This document shows positions 47,942-57,823 of a DNA stretch of 64,000 bases, one piece after another. Both the position numbers and the translations under genes were made by a program. Source of the stretch: Hygrophila difformis (lineage: Eukaryota; Streptophyta; Magnoliopsida; Lamiales; Acanthaceae). Position 1 is the first letter of the stretch. Each line of letters starts with the position of its first letter. Under the pieces are notes generated by a model. The model was not told the DNA's origin. It saw only the letters and a program-made list of their open reading frames with translations, and searched no databases. The stretch is taken from positions 2,628,845 through 2,692,844 of the forward strand of contig JAOANR010000004.1 of the NCBI GenBank assembly GCA_030278955.1, read 5' to 3'.

Positions 47942-48427
47942 AATCTTTACCGGCATAATCTTCACTCAGGTAAAGCTTTCTCCGTCGTCACAATTCAATA
48001 GTTCTGCGTCTCTTTCTACTTTGTGCGCATTGTTCTATTTTGTATTTGCAATTGATGTTTAATACTGTATGAAAGTTGAATTCTTTTTTCTGGTTAATTT
48101 CTTTGGTGTGATAACCTGAACATAATTACACTAACAATTAGCGGTTTCGATCGGGAGGAAGTTATAACCGTTGGGGATATAATGCATTTATGATTATTTA
48201 CCTTCATTTATTTTACTCCACTGAATGATTTGATCATATTTTGGTGGGCACTTGTTGGTAATTAATTAATTGCAGGATCTTCACAAACCTCATGGACCCG
48301 GACAACAAGCGAATTTCGTCAGGAAGTAGTATTGATCGGCTCAGCAATCTTCCTTGCAATGTCACAGTGCAAATTCTCTCTCTTGCCCTTGAAAGAGGCC
48401 GGAAAGACGAGGGCAAATTCTCTCTCT
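47942..48427 (+). pseudogene. Truncated tandem copy of the F-box gene (leader, intron, start of exon 1)
   Basis: The leader exon ends at 47969 (TTCACTCAG/GTAAAG), the intron ends at 48275 (TTGCAG), and an ATG at 48292 starts MDPDNKRISSGSSIDRLSNL, clearly related to the intact gene. A frameshift within the LPLKEA segment and a stop follow. Similarity ends at about 48411, and a Stowaway-family fragment (about 48427-48522) takes over. It cannot make a functional F-box protein. Confidence 0.8.
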
Positions 48428-48522
48428 AATTACGTAGTTTTATAATACTAAAGTTTTATAATTTTTTATTTTATAAAATTTGAGATATTACTCTTTAAAA
48501 ATATTCATTGGATTGTGAAATA

Positions 48523-49107
48523 GGCTATGGGTTGAGATGGCCGCATTTTTTTGCGATTTTAGATAGTTTACTTGCTTGTATTTTTCAATGGGTGTGTGTG
48601 TGTGTTTGTTTTCATGTTTCTAGTGCACTGAAGGGGTGCAGTGTGGAAGGTTTTTGTGTTGTTTTTTCCTTCCCCTTGGGTGTGGATGTGGGGGTGGAAG
48701 GGTTTTAATGGGCATTTCTCTAACATTATTGTTGTTATATGATGAGTTAGTTTTTTGTTCATGAATTTTTTATTTGGTTGGATGGTACCTATTAAGAGCA
48801 GTGATGTTTTAGTTTTCCAAAATGGAACTTGAACCCGATTCTCTTAAAGAAAAGCAGATCCATTTTGCATGTGTGCCTCGCGTGTAACAGAGGTGAATGA
48901 CATCTATAATGGAATGGTCGGTTCAGTATTTTACATACGAGGAGCAACTTAACTAATACTCCCACATGAGGTAGAGCAACTTGACTAATACTGAACCGGC
49001 TCATTATACTCGCGAAATACTGAACCGACTCATCATACTTGCGAAAGAAAATGCCTCATATGAGATTTTACAATCCCACGTTGCGCGAGCAACTTGACTA
49101 ATACTCC
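48523..49107. repeat. Repetitive flank of the Tekay insertion
   Basis: GAGCAACTTGACTAATACT and CTGAACCGGCTCAT phrases recur between 48940 and 49105. They appear inverted at about 60800-60890 on the far side of the LTR element, so the insertion site probably lay within a repeat with inverted parts. No gene is seen. Confidence 0.5.
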
Positions 49108-49112
49108 CCCCG

Positions 49113-51904
49113 TGTAACACCCCGGATTTGATAACCCAGGCCGAGGTGTCACCGCCGCATTCCCCCAGCAAGACACGGCTTCCCGAGCTCGCTAAGGGAT
49201 TGCAAGGCTTGTGGGTATGCAAAAGATTTAAAACATTCAAGATATAGTCCGGAAATTTATAATACTTAAAACGATAGCAGTAATCATCATACGCGAAAAG
49301 TAAATAGAGTAAATGCAGCGGAAAGTAAATCACGGCCAACATGGCCAAATCCTCGGGTTTAACAGACCCGGTAAAACAGTACTATGATGCAGAAAGCGAA
49401 AATGTTCATAATTATTTCCCCCCAAGTGCATGCGTATGCGTCACTCGACATACTCTGTAAAAGAAAAATGACAACGGTTGTCAGTATAAAAATATACTGA
49501 GTAAGTTAATCCCTAACTAACAAATAAAAGAGGTTACAAGTGTTTAAAACTAAAGATTTCGCTTATCGTACGAGGATTTAAAAATACATGATTTATTAGC
49601 AGCGGAAAATTATGATTTAAGAACTTAATTTAAAGAGCGAAATTTAAAGCATAATTTAAGGTGTATAAAATTTAAATACGTAATTAAAGACAGGATAAAT
49701 ACGATTTAAGCATAATGAAACACTCACACGAGTCTTTTACTTTTCATCCCGTAAACTAAGAAGAGGACACCATACCGGGAGATCACTAACGAGGCAATCT
49801 CAACATAGGACCACTAACGAGGCAGTCCAAACAATGGGAGACCACTAACGAGGCAGTCTCAAAGATAGTAGGACCACTAACGAGGCGATCCACAAAGATA
49901 GTAGGACCACTAACGAGGCGATCCACAAAGATGGTAGGACCACTAACGAGGCAGTCCACAAATACAGCGCGCGAGATCACTAACGAGGCAATCTCAGATA
50001 GTAAGGAGACCACTAACGAGGCAGTCTCAAAGATAATGATAGTATGAAGATCGGCTCAGCCTAGTGAACGGGATTTTTCGAAAGTTCGTATTTCAAAGTT
50101 ATCAAAGGATCGATATCGCGTTTTCATAGTTCGAGTTTTCTCAAGTTCGAAAAATCCTATTCGAGGCAGTTTACGCCTTTCTTAATTTAAAATTCGTTTT
50201 TCCTCCAAAAATTCTGAAACTTGGCCAGTAATTCAAAAACACACACACGAACAACTTTCATGTTTTAAGTTTTTGGAAATAAGGTTCCGAAGTGAGTTAA
50301 AATTTGAGTTTATTGCAAAGAATAATTTACGTCTTAAAAACTGTTGTCGTCACAGGTTCGTGTAACGCCGATTAAAAATTCATTTCAAAACCAATCGATG
50401 TGAAATTTTTACAGTAACTACACGACACATTAAGGAACAACTTTCATGTTTTAAGTTTTTGGAAATAATGAACTCTTGGTACCCAAAAATCGTGTGTAAC
50501 TCTCTGCACACTCATGGCCTTTAAAACGAATTCAAAACAGTTTCAAAAACTTGGCCGTTTGACATATCAAATGAACACCAAAATTCGTGAAATTTTGTAG
50601 GCATAATCTAGACACAATTATCTACAACTTTTGTTTAGGAATGCAAAGTTAAATCATTCGAAAAATGGGTGAAAAACATGCATCAAGTTGAATGAAGAAA
50701 TCTGTCACAGTTTTAAACGGTTCGGTTCAATACAGAAAGTTCATGGCGAAAATTGGGATAGCAAAACTTAATGTCAATGGCTGAAATTTGGACACAAGAT
50801 AGATAAAGGTGTTAGGAACAACTTTTATGTTGAAAAGTTTTCGGTTTGAATTCCCGAAGGTCGAGTTTTTGGCGAGTCTTTAAAATTGGACGAAAATAGG
50901 GTTTTTGAAAACCGATTTTTGTTACAAGCTTATATCTCGAAATTTAAACAACAAACAACCGCAAAAACTTGTGAGTAAGGTGTTAACTTACTTAGTTAGA
51001 GGATGGGGTCGCTGGCTTGGGTTTCCGGACGTCCTAGGGTCACGACGAACGGCCAACTTCTCCGATTGCTTTTTGTTCGTTTTCCGACGTGAAATCGTAG
51101 CAAAGGAAAAGGGTTAGAATTCTAGTTTTGGAGACTTATGGACGGATGGAATACTGTATTAAGACTTACCAAGGCTCTATGAGGCAGTGGCTCTGTCCCG
51201 TGTGCCTCGTCGTCGCCGGAATGTTCGCCGGAAAGTGGAGTCGAATAGGTTTTTGGCTTGGGAAGGAAGAATGAAGTGGTAGGGGAGTGTTTTCTGTAAA
51301 GCTAGGGTTTTGAGGCGCCCCCAGCCATCCCTAAGCCTTCCTTAAGGCTGGGATTTGGTTTCCCTCGAAGGGAGATGTAATTTCGGCAAGAAAATCACCC
51401 CCGAATGGAAAGATTACACCTTCAGCCCCTCTGGCGCGCTGGTGGCGCGCACCTAAGCTTTTGTCCGCGCGGAGCACGCGCGCCAGGCCTGGCGTCGCGA
51501 CACCTTTGGCCGCGCGGTGGCCGCGCGGCGGCGCGCGGACAGCGCGGGCCGGCCGGACCGGCCGGTTCGGCTCCGCGTGTTCCGTCGGGTCTTCCCTCGC
51601 TTTCCCTTATCGGTTTTCTACGTGTTAGCTCGATTACCTGGGTCGTTTTCGTTGCGGAATCTTCTCCCTAATCTTGTTGCGAGTCCGGCTTATCGCTCGC
51701 AACATTTCTGGGTCCTACTTAACCTAGTCTAAATTGGTTCCAACATCTCCTATCGTCCTTGTGATCTAATTCGTGATGTACTTTGTGATTTATTTCGTGA
51801 CTGAACTTAGAAATTAGTTCTAAGCTGCCTACGTACCCTGTGAAGGGATCAAGTCATGACGTAGTTCAAAACAATTTGAATTTGTTTTTCCCTCGGGTGT
51901 TACA
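49113..51904 (-). repeat. 3' LTR of the Tekay-like element
   Basis: It begins TGTAACACCCCGG and ends GGGTGTTACA on the plus strand. It contains the eight-hairpin array (49779-50028) and repeated AACAACTTTCATGTTTTAAG phrases (about 50249 and 50434). A GC-rich block lies near 51420-51570, and short plus-strand frames here are not genes. Confidence 0.95.
49779..50028 (-). repeat. Array of eight small hairpins in the 3' LTR
   Basis: Units at 49779-49801, 49808-49828, 49838-49860, 49871-49891, 49904-49924, 49937-49957, 49973-49995 and 50006-50028 share the core CACTAACGAGGC, flanked by inverted stems GAGAT/ATCTC, GGAC/GTCC or GAGAC/GTCTC. The identical array in the other LTR is at 58490-58739. 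Confidence 0.85.
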
Positions 51905-51919
51905 TCCTCCCCCCCTTAA
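51905..51919 (-). other. Polypurine tract
   Basis: The minus strand reads TTAAGGGGGGGAGGA directly before the 3' LTR, the plus-strand primer of a Ty3/gypsy element. Confidence 0.9.
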
Positions 51920-51927
51920 GAATACAG

Positions 51928-54900
51928 TTATGTCCCCATAACTGTGGTCGGGTCGTCTTGGAAGAGGGTAGGGTAACGTTGCCTCATGTCGGCTTCCAAT
52001 TCCCAGGTTGCCGTCTCCGTCTCGTGGTTGGACCATAGGACCTTGACCATCTTTACAGTTTTATTCCTTGTCACCCTTTTCTTGTAGTCGAGTATTTGCA
52101 CCGGGGTTTCTTCATAGGTCAAGTCATCATCCAATTCGATTACGTCCGGTTGGAGTACATGCGACGCGTCGGGCACATACTTCTTTAGCTGGGAAACGTG
52201 AAACACGTTATGGACGCGTGCTAGTTGAGGCGGCAGCGCCAGTCGGTACGCCAGATTCCCTACTCTCTCTAGGATCTCATATGGCCCTATGTATCGTGGG
52301 CTCAGTTTCCCCCGCTTGCCAAAGCGCATTACGCCTTTCATTGGCGAGACCTTCAGCATGACCTTGTCACCGACTTGAAATTCCAAGTCCTGCCGTCTCA
52401 CGTCCGCATAACTCTTTTGCCGGTCCTGAGCGGCTCTCATCTTCCCCTGGATAACCTTAACTTGCTGAGCCATGTCCTCCACCAGTTGTGGCCCTACTGT
52501 CACTACTCGATCGTTCTCTTCCCAACTCAATGGGCTCCGGCATCTCCGTCCATACAGTGCCTCGAAGGGCGCCATGCCGATGCTCGCATGGTAACTGTTG
52601 TTATAGGAGAACTCGATCAAGGGTAAATGGTGCTCCCAACTTCCCTTGAATTCCAAGACACAAGCCCTCAACATGTCCTCCAGCGTCTGTATAGTTCGCT
52701 CCGTCTGTCCATCCGTCATAGGGTGGAACGCCGTACTCATCTTTATCTGCGTCCCCAGAGCTTCTTGCAGCTTGGTCCAAAACTGGGAGACGAATCTGCT
52801 ATCCCTATCCGAGATGATGTCATGCGGCACCCCGTGCCGGCGTACCACATTGTCTATGTATGCTCTTGCTAGTTGGTCCATTGTCCAAGTGTCCTTCATC
52901 GGGATGAAAATGGCGGCCTTCGTTAACCTATCCACGATCACCCAGATCTTATTCATTCCTTTTGGCGATCGTGGCAACCCTGAAACAAAATCCATGGAGA
53001 TGCTATCCCACTTCCAGCTCGGGATCTCCAATGGTTGCATTAACCCTAAGGGCTTTTGCCGTACTGCCTTGATCTTCTGGCAGGTAAGGCACCTTGCCAC
53101 GAATTCGGCCACCTCTCTCTTCATGTTCGGCCACCAATAATTTTTCTTCAAGTCCTTATACAGCTTATCCCCTCCGGGGTGGACCGAGTAGGGGGTGCTA
53201 TGGCCTTCCTCCATTACCTTCTTTTTCAGATCTGCGGACTCCCGTGGTATACACCATCTTCCCCTGAAACGGATGCTCCCGTCCTCGTGAATCTGGAAAT
53301 CTACTGCCTTTCCTTCGGCAATGCTTCTCCTTATTTCCTCCATCTGCTCGTCACCCGACTGGGCGAGTCGTATTTCTTCGAATACGGTAGGGCTTACTAC
53401 CATCGCGTTGACGACCTCGGTTACCGTACCGGGCTGCACCAGTTCCAGGCTTAGTCTCGCCAAATCTCTGTACAATTCGGCCGGTATCACCAGTGAGTTC
53501 GTGACATGTTGCGCCTTCCGACTCAAGGCGTCGGCCACGACGTTGGCCTTGCCCTCGTGATACGCGACTTCTAGGTCGTAATCTTTGATCAATTCCAACC
53601 ATCTCCTCTGCCTCAAGTTCAGTTCTCTTTGCGTGAATATGTACTTGAGGCTCTTATGGTCGGTAAACATCCGACACTTCCGCCCATAGAGATAGTGTCT
53701 CCAGATTTTCAGGGCGAACACGACCGCGGCCAGTTCCAGGTCGTGCGTCGGGTAGTTTTGCTCGTGCGGTTTCAGCTGTCGTGATGCGTACGCTATGACC
53801 TTTTGATCCTGCATCAGTACGCATCCCAGTCCTTCTCTCGAGGCGTCGCTATACACCTCGAAGTCTCCTTCCTCTGATGGTAACGCCAACACCGGCGCCG
53901 TGGTAAGTCGTTTCTTCAGCTCCTGGAATGCGGCTTCGCACTCGCCAGTCCAGTCATACCTCACTCCCTTCTTCAGCAGTTGGGTCAATGGGCGGGCGAT
54001 TTTGGAGAAATCTTGGACAAACCGCCTGTAGTAGCCCGCCAGTCCGAGAAAGCTTCTTATCTCCGTTGGGCTCTTCGGGGGTACCCACTCGGTTACAGCC
54101 GAGATTTTCGCCGGGTCTACCGCCACTCCGCTGGCGGATACGATATGCCCAAGGAATGTTACCTCCCTCAGCCAGAAGTCGCATTTGGACAACTTCCCAT
54201 ATAGCTGATTTTCTCGGAGGATCCTCAGCACTTTATGTAAGTGCTTGGAATGTTCTTCCTCGTCCCTTGAGTAGATCAAGATGTCGTCTATGAATACTAC
54301 TACGCATTGATCTAACAGTCCTCGGAACACGTTGTTCATGAGGTTCATGAACATCGCCGGGGCATTCGTCAGTCCGAATGACAGGACTGTGAATTCGTAG
54401 TGTCCGTAGCGAGTCCTGAACGCTGTCTTTGGGATGTCCTTCTCAGCAATTCGCAGCTGATGATATCCCGATCGCAGGTCGATCTTGGAGAACACAGTAG
54501 CTCCCTTCAGCTGGTCAAACAGATCCTCGATCCTGGGCAACGGATACTTGTTCTTGATAGTGACTTGATTAAGTCCCCTATAGTCAATACACAGTCTCAG
54601 ACTCCCATCCTTCTTTTTGACGAATAAGACCGGTGCTCCCCATGGAGACGTACTCGGTCGGATATATCCCTTTTCCAGCAATTCTTCGAGCTGTTCCTTT
54701 AGCTCCTTCATCTCCGGCGGTGCCATGCGGTAAGGAGCCTTTGATACAGGTTCCGTTCCCGGGATAAGATCTATGGTGAACTCGAGATCCCTCTCAGGGG
54801 GCATGCCAGGAACGTCCTCTGGGAACACATCCGGGTACTCTCTCACCACCGGAATGTTGTCTATCTTTACCCCTTCAGCCTCGAGGTTGTGAACGTAGCA

Positions 54901-56604
54901 TGCGTATAGCGCGTGGCCCTTACGCATTAGGCTACCTAACTCTAGGACGTTGATTAACTTGTTAGATTTTTTAGGGGGTTGAGAGTAGAAGATGACTCTT
55001 TTCCCCCTACTTTTTGACAGCGTGATCCTTTGCTTTTGGCATTCGATCACGGCCTTATACCGGGTTAGCCAATCCATTCCTAGTATGACGTCAAAGTCCC
55101 TGACGTTGAACTCTACCAAGTTTGCGAAAAACTCTACGTTCTTTATCACTATAGGTATTCCATTGTAGCGTTTAGAGCATGCTATTACTTCTCCAGAGGG
55201 CAGTTGGATGCCTAAGCTAATTATCTCGCACTTAGGTAGATCTAGTTCAGTTACGACTCTCGAAGATACAATCGAGCAACTGGCTCCGGAATCAAATAAG
55301 ACTCTAAGTGGAGTACTTAGGACATGGAAAGTACCTGCCATCACGTCACCCTGCGCGGGTATGTCAGCCTGGTTGATCACGTTCAACCTCCCCATCGGCC
55401 TCCCTTGATTGGCTGGCTGGTTCGGATTTGGGTTTGCATTTTGCTGCTGGTTCGGAGGGCGTTGGTTCGGATTCGGAGGAGGCCGATATCCTTGGTTGTT
55501 GCCATTCCTACCTCCCTGGTTGAACGGCTCGTTAGGTCCAATGACCAAGTCTTCCCTTTTCGTGATGTTCTCGAGTCGGGTTCGACATTCCTCCCTCCGA
55601 TGGCCAATTCGGCCGCACCGGAAGCACTCGCCCATCTGAGGACACCTCCTTACCAGGTGCGGCCTGCCGCATCGTGGGCACGGCGGCACTCGCCCTCCTT
55701 GGTTGACATTCCGACCATTGTTGTTCTGAGCATTCCCGTTCGGCCCTTGCCGAAAGTTGTCCCCGCCAGTAGTGTTGCTTGTCCGGTTATCCCTGTTCCT
55801 CTTGTCCGGGCCTTGCGCCCCTCGGCTGGATTCCCCAGCAGTCTTCCTCTTTAGTTGTTGCACTCGTGCTACTGCTACTGCACGATCGTAGACAGATTGC
55901 AGGTCCGGGTAGTTAACTCCAGTGATCACCTCCCGAATCGACAAGTTCAAACCCATTTCGAACTTTTGCGCCTTCTCCCCGTCAGTAGGTACCATCCTGG
56001 GCGCAAATCTCACCAATTCCTTAAACCGTGCATAGTATTCTTGAACAGATTTCTCTCCCTGCTTCAGGGATGAGAACTCCTCGTACAGTGCTGCCTTAGT
56101 ACTCATCGGGTAGAAGCGCTCCCGGAGTAACTCCATGAACTCGTTCCACGAGTAAGGTTCATCATCCTCCGCCAGCTTCCCTTGGGTAGCCTGCCACCAG
56201 TCGTCGGCCTCGCCACCCAGATAGTACGAGGCCACGTGGACCTTCTCCCCCTCCGGGCATCTTACCGCCTTTAGCAATTTGTCGAAGGTTCTCAACCATT
56301 CTTCCAGCTTAGCGGGGTCTTCCTCCCCGACGTAGTAAGGTGGTCGGTAGGGGTTCACCGCAGCCAAGTAGTTGATCCTCGCTTCTGGTGGTGGCGCCGC
56401 GGCAGCTCCACCCTGGTTAACGTAAGCATTACCCAGTGCGATTAGTAACTCTTCCATATTTCTCAATCGCCCTTCTGCAGGGTTAGGCATTGGTCCTGCC
56501 GGGTTTGGCATCTCCGCGTCAGGTGCCTGCTCATTGGGTTGTCCCGGCGTGCCGTGGGTGTTGGGGGTGGCAGGGAAGGCCCTTGGTCGTCCTCGAGGTG
56601 CCAT
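51928..56604 (-). CDS. Gag-Pol polyprotein of the Tekay-like retrotransposon
   Basis: A single uninterrupted frame of 1558 aa. Approximate order: retrotransposon Gag domain (about 85-255, ADDWW and [14 protein letters not shown]); two zinc knuckles (about 309-345, [13 protein letters not shown] and [14 protein letters not shown]); aspartic protease ([12 protein letters not shown]); reverse transcriptase ([15 protein letters not shown]); RNase H ([13 protein letters not shown]); integrase with HHCC zinc finger and DDE core ([17 protein letters not shown]); a GPY/F-like module ([14 protein letters not shown]); and a C-terminal chromodomain (about 1490-1545, [21 protein letters not shown]). The chromodomain and domain order place it among chromoviruses, most like Tekay/Del. 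Gag and Pol share one frame, so protease must set their ratio. All catalytic motifs look intact. Confidence 0.95.
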   Translation of the reverse strand: MAPRGRPRAFPATPNTHGTPGQPNEQAPDAEMPNPAGPMPNPAEGRLRNMEELLIALGNAYVNQGGAAAAPPPEARINYLAAVNPYRPPYYVGEEDPAKLEEWLRTFDKLLKAVRCPEGEKVHVASYYLGGEADDWWQATQGKLAEDDEPYSWNEFMELLRERFYPMSTKAALYEEFSSLKQGEKSVQEYYARFKELVRFAPRMVPTDGEKAQKFEMGLNLSIREVITGVNYPDLQSVYDRAVAVARVQQLKRKTAGESSRGAQGPDKRNRDNRTSNTTGGDNFRQGPNGNAQNNNGRNVNQGGRVPPCPRCGRPHLVRRCPQMGECFRCGRIGHRREECRTRLENITKREDLVIGPNEPFNQGGRNGNNQGYRPPPNPNQRPPNQQQNANPNPNQPANQGRPMGRLNVINQADIPAQGDVMAGTFHVLSTPLRVLFDSGASCSIVSSRVVTELDLPKCEIISLGIQLPSGEVIACSKRYNGIPIVIKNVEFFANLVEFNVRDFDVILGMDWLTRYKAVIECQKQRITLSKSRGKRVIFYSQPPKKSNKLINVLELGSLMRKGHALYACYVHNLEAEGVKIDNIPVVREYPDVFPEDVPGMPPERDLEFTIDLIPGTEPVSKAPYRMAPPEMKELKEQLEELLEKGYIRPSTSPWGAPVLFVKKKDGSLRLCIDYRGLNQVTIKNKYPLPRIEDLFDQLKGATVFSKIDLRSGYHQLRIAEKDIPKTAFRTRYGHYEFTVLSFGLTNAPAMFMNLMNNVFRGLLDQCVVVFIDDILIYSRDEEEHSKHLHKVLRILRENQLYGKLSKCDFWLREVTFLGHIVSASGVAVDPAKISAVTEWVPPKSPTEIRSFLGLAGYYRRFVQDFSKIARPLTQLLKKGVRYDWTGECEAAFQELKKRLTTAPVLALPSEEGDFEVYSDASREGLGCVLMQDQKVIAYASRQLKPHEQNYPTHDLELAAVVFALKIWRHYLYGRKCRMFTDHKSLKYIFTQRELNLRQRRWLELIKDYDLEVAYHEGKANVVADALSRKAQHVTNSLVIPAELYRDLARLSLELVQPGTVTEVVNAMVVSPTVFEEIRLAQSGDEQMEEIRRSIAEGKAVDFQIHEDGSIRFRGRWCIPRESADLKKKVMEEGHSTPYSVHPGGDKLYKDLKKNYWWPNMKREVAEFVARCLTCQKIKAVRQKPLGLMQPLEIPSWKWDSISMDFVSGLPRSPKGMNKIWVIVDRLTKAAIFIPMKDTWTMDQLARAYIDNVVRRHGVPHDIISDRDSRFVSQFWTKLQEALGTQIKMSTAFHPMTDGQTERTIQTLEDMLRACVLEFKGSWEHHLPLIEFSYNNSYHASIGMAPFEALYGRRCRSPLSWEENDRVVTVGPQLVEDMAQQVKVIQGKMRAAQDRQKSYADVRRQDLEFQVGDKVMLKVSPMKGVMRFGKRGKLSPRYIGPYEILERVGNLAYRLALPPQLARVHNVFHVSQLKKYVPDASHVLQPDVIELDDDLTYEETPVQILDYKKRVTRNKTVKMVKVLWSNHETETATWELEADMRQRYPTLFQDDPTTVMGT

Positions 56605-56954
56605 CCTGTTACAACCGAGGAAGGTGTAAAGTTCAGGGAGATTCGATAAAGTGGAAAAAAAGTCTTGCTGAATTGTATGGTGCTAATCAGGAGTTGGTCA
56701 GTATTTGCATTTATTTATTCAGTCGTTTAGGGTTTAGGGTCTGAGGTGCTTGTCGTTTTGTTATGCAGAAATAGATGCGTTGTTTGTCTGTCGGCGCTTT
56801 GTTAAGATATAAAGAGGGTGTATAAAATAAGTTTTTGTGACTTTATTGCTCAGTAGAAGTTTTTGTTTCGATACAAGCGACAAGTAGCAAAGATCCTGAA
56901 AATATTTTGGGAAAATAGAAAAGGAGAACAATGGGAATAATGCATCAAAAATCT

Positions 56955-57482
56955 CTAATCCTGCGAAGGGTAGGTGGTCGGGTCCTCCATGGGGTCATCC
57001 TCATCACTTGATTCCTCGATGGTGCCCGTGCCAAGGGGCCCATGGAACACTGGGCTGGCTGGCCAACTGGGCCCAGCAACAGGAGCAGGATCAACGAATG
57101 CAACTGGGGTTTGGACGGCTGCAGAGACAGCGACAGGGTCAATAACGAGGCTAGTGACAGGAGGAGTTCCTGGGTTGAGTGGGGCAGGTGGAAGCAGATC
57201 ATCCTTCAGGTGATGCAGTTGATGTCCCAAGACCCCTGCTTGGGTCTCTACGTCGTCAATCTGGGTCCGAAGCTCAGTCTCGCGGGTCTGGAGTTCGTTG
57301 ATTTGGACTTGGAGTTGGGTTATATCTTGGTGTCCTGCTTGGCCCAGATTAGTTAGGTGGCCCAAGTTAGCTTCCATTTGCTCTACCCTTAGTCTGAAGT
57401 TGTTCACGTTTTGAGGAGATTCGAGGTATGCTTCAATCAACCTCATTAGTAGGTTGATCATGTTCACGTTTGGGGAAGCCAT
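56955..57482 (-). CDS. Extra ORF upstream of gag in the Tekay-like element (function unknown)
   Basis: A 175-aa frame lies between the primer site and gag, with the same polarity. The N terminus is helical (NMINLLMRLIEAYLESP). Residues about 25-95 show heptad-like Leu/Ile spacing, suggesting a coiled coil (LQVQINELQTRETELRTQID). A Pro/Ala/Val-rich linker follows, then an acidic tail (EESSDEDDPMEDPTTY). It ends about 350 bp before the gag ATG. I do not recognise a family. Extra ORFs before gag are known in other plant Ty3/gypsy groups such as Ogre; whether this one is translated is not shown. Confidence 0.6.
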   Translation of the reverse strand: MASPNVNMINLLMRLIEAYLESPQNVNNFRLRVEQMEANLGHLTNLGQAGHQDITQLQVQINELQTRETELRTQIDDVETQAGVLGHQLHHLKDDLLPPAPLNPGTPPVTSLVIDPVAVSAAVQTPVAFVDPAPVAGPSWPASPVFHGPLGTGTIEESSDEDDPMEDPTTYPSQD

Positions 57483-57806
57483 CTAGTGTTAACAAGGTAG
57501 GTTAGAGTTAGATGTTTTCCAGGCAAAGTTAAGATATGCACAATTTAAATCTACATGCAACATGCAAGTGCGAGTCCCTTCCCCCATAAAATTTAGTTTA
57601 AAATAAATTGCTAAAGGTTGGGCCTCTATAGTGGGCCAAAATTTAATATTTCTTGGGCTAAGATTTGGGCTATGAAAAAAAAGATTATAGATTTTTTTTT
57701 TGGGCTAAAGATAGTACTAGTAGTCAAATAAATAATTTTAAAAGAAATAACACTTGGGCTTAAAATATTGGTTTAAAAATAATAGTAGTAGCTTTAAAAA
57801 TTTTCC

Positions 57807-57820
57807 GGGCTCTGATACCA
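57807..57820 (-). other. Primer binding site (initiator tRNA-Met)
   Basis: The minus strand reads TGGTATCAGAGCCC three bases inside the 5' LTR, complementary to initiator methionine tRNA. Confidence 0.92.
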
Positions 57821-57823
57821 ACT

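Noticed and set aside
48508..48708. 66-aa ORF
   Set aside because: Crosses a GT microsatellite in repeat-rich intergenic DNA; no conservation signal or domain.
49786..50013. 75-aa minus-strand frame with FVDRLVSGPTI repeats (also at 58497-58724)
   Set aside because: It is the translation of the hairpin array in a non-coding LTR; the repeated peptide follows from the repeat unit.
49779..50028. CRISPR-like regular repeat array
   Set aside because: Plant nuclear LTR, units with inverted stems, no unique spacers and no cas genes.
51405..51732. Arg/Pro/Gly-rich plus-strand ORFs in the GC-rich LTR block (also 60116-60443)
   Set aside because: Antisense to the element, inside LTR U3-like sequence; composition artefact.
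52068..56073. Many plus-strand ORFs
   Set aside because: Shadows of the minus-strand gag-pol gene.
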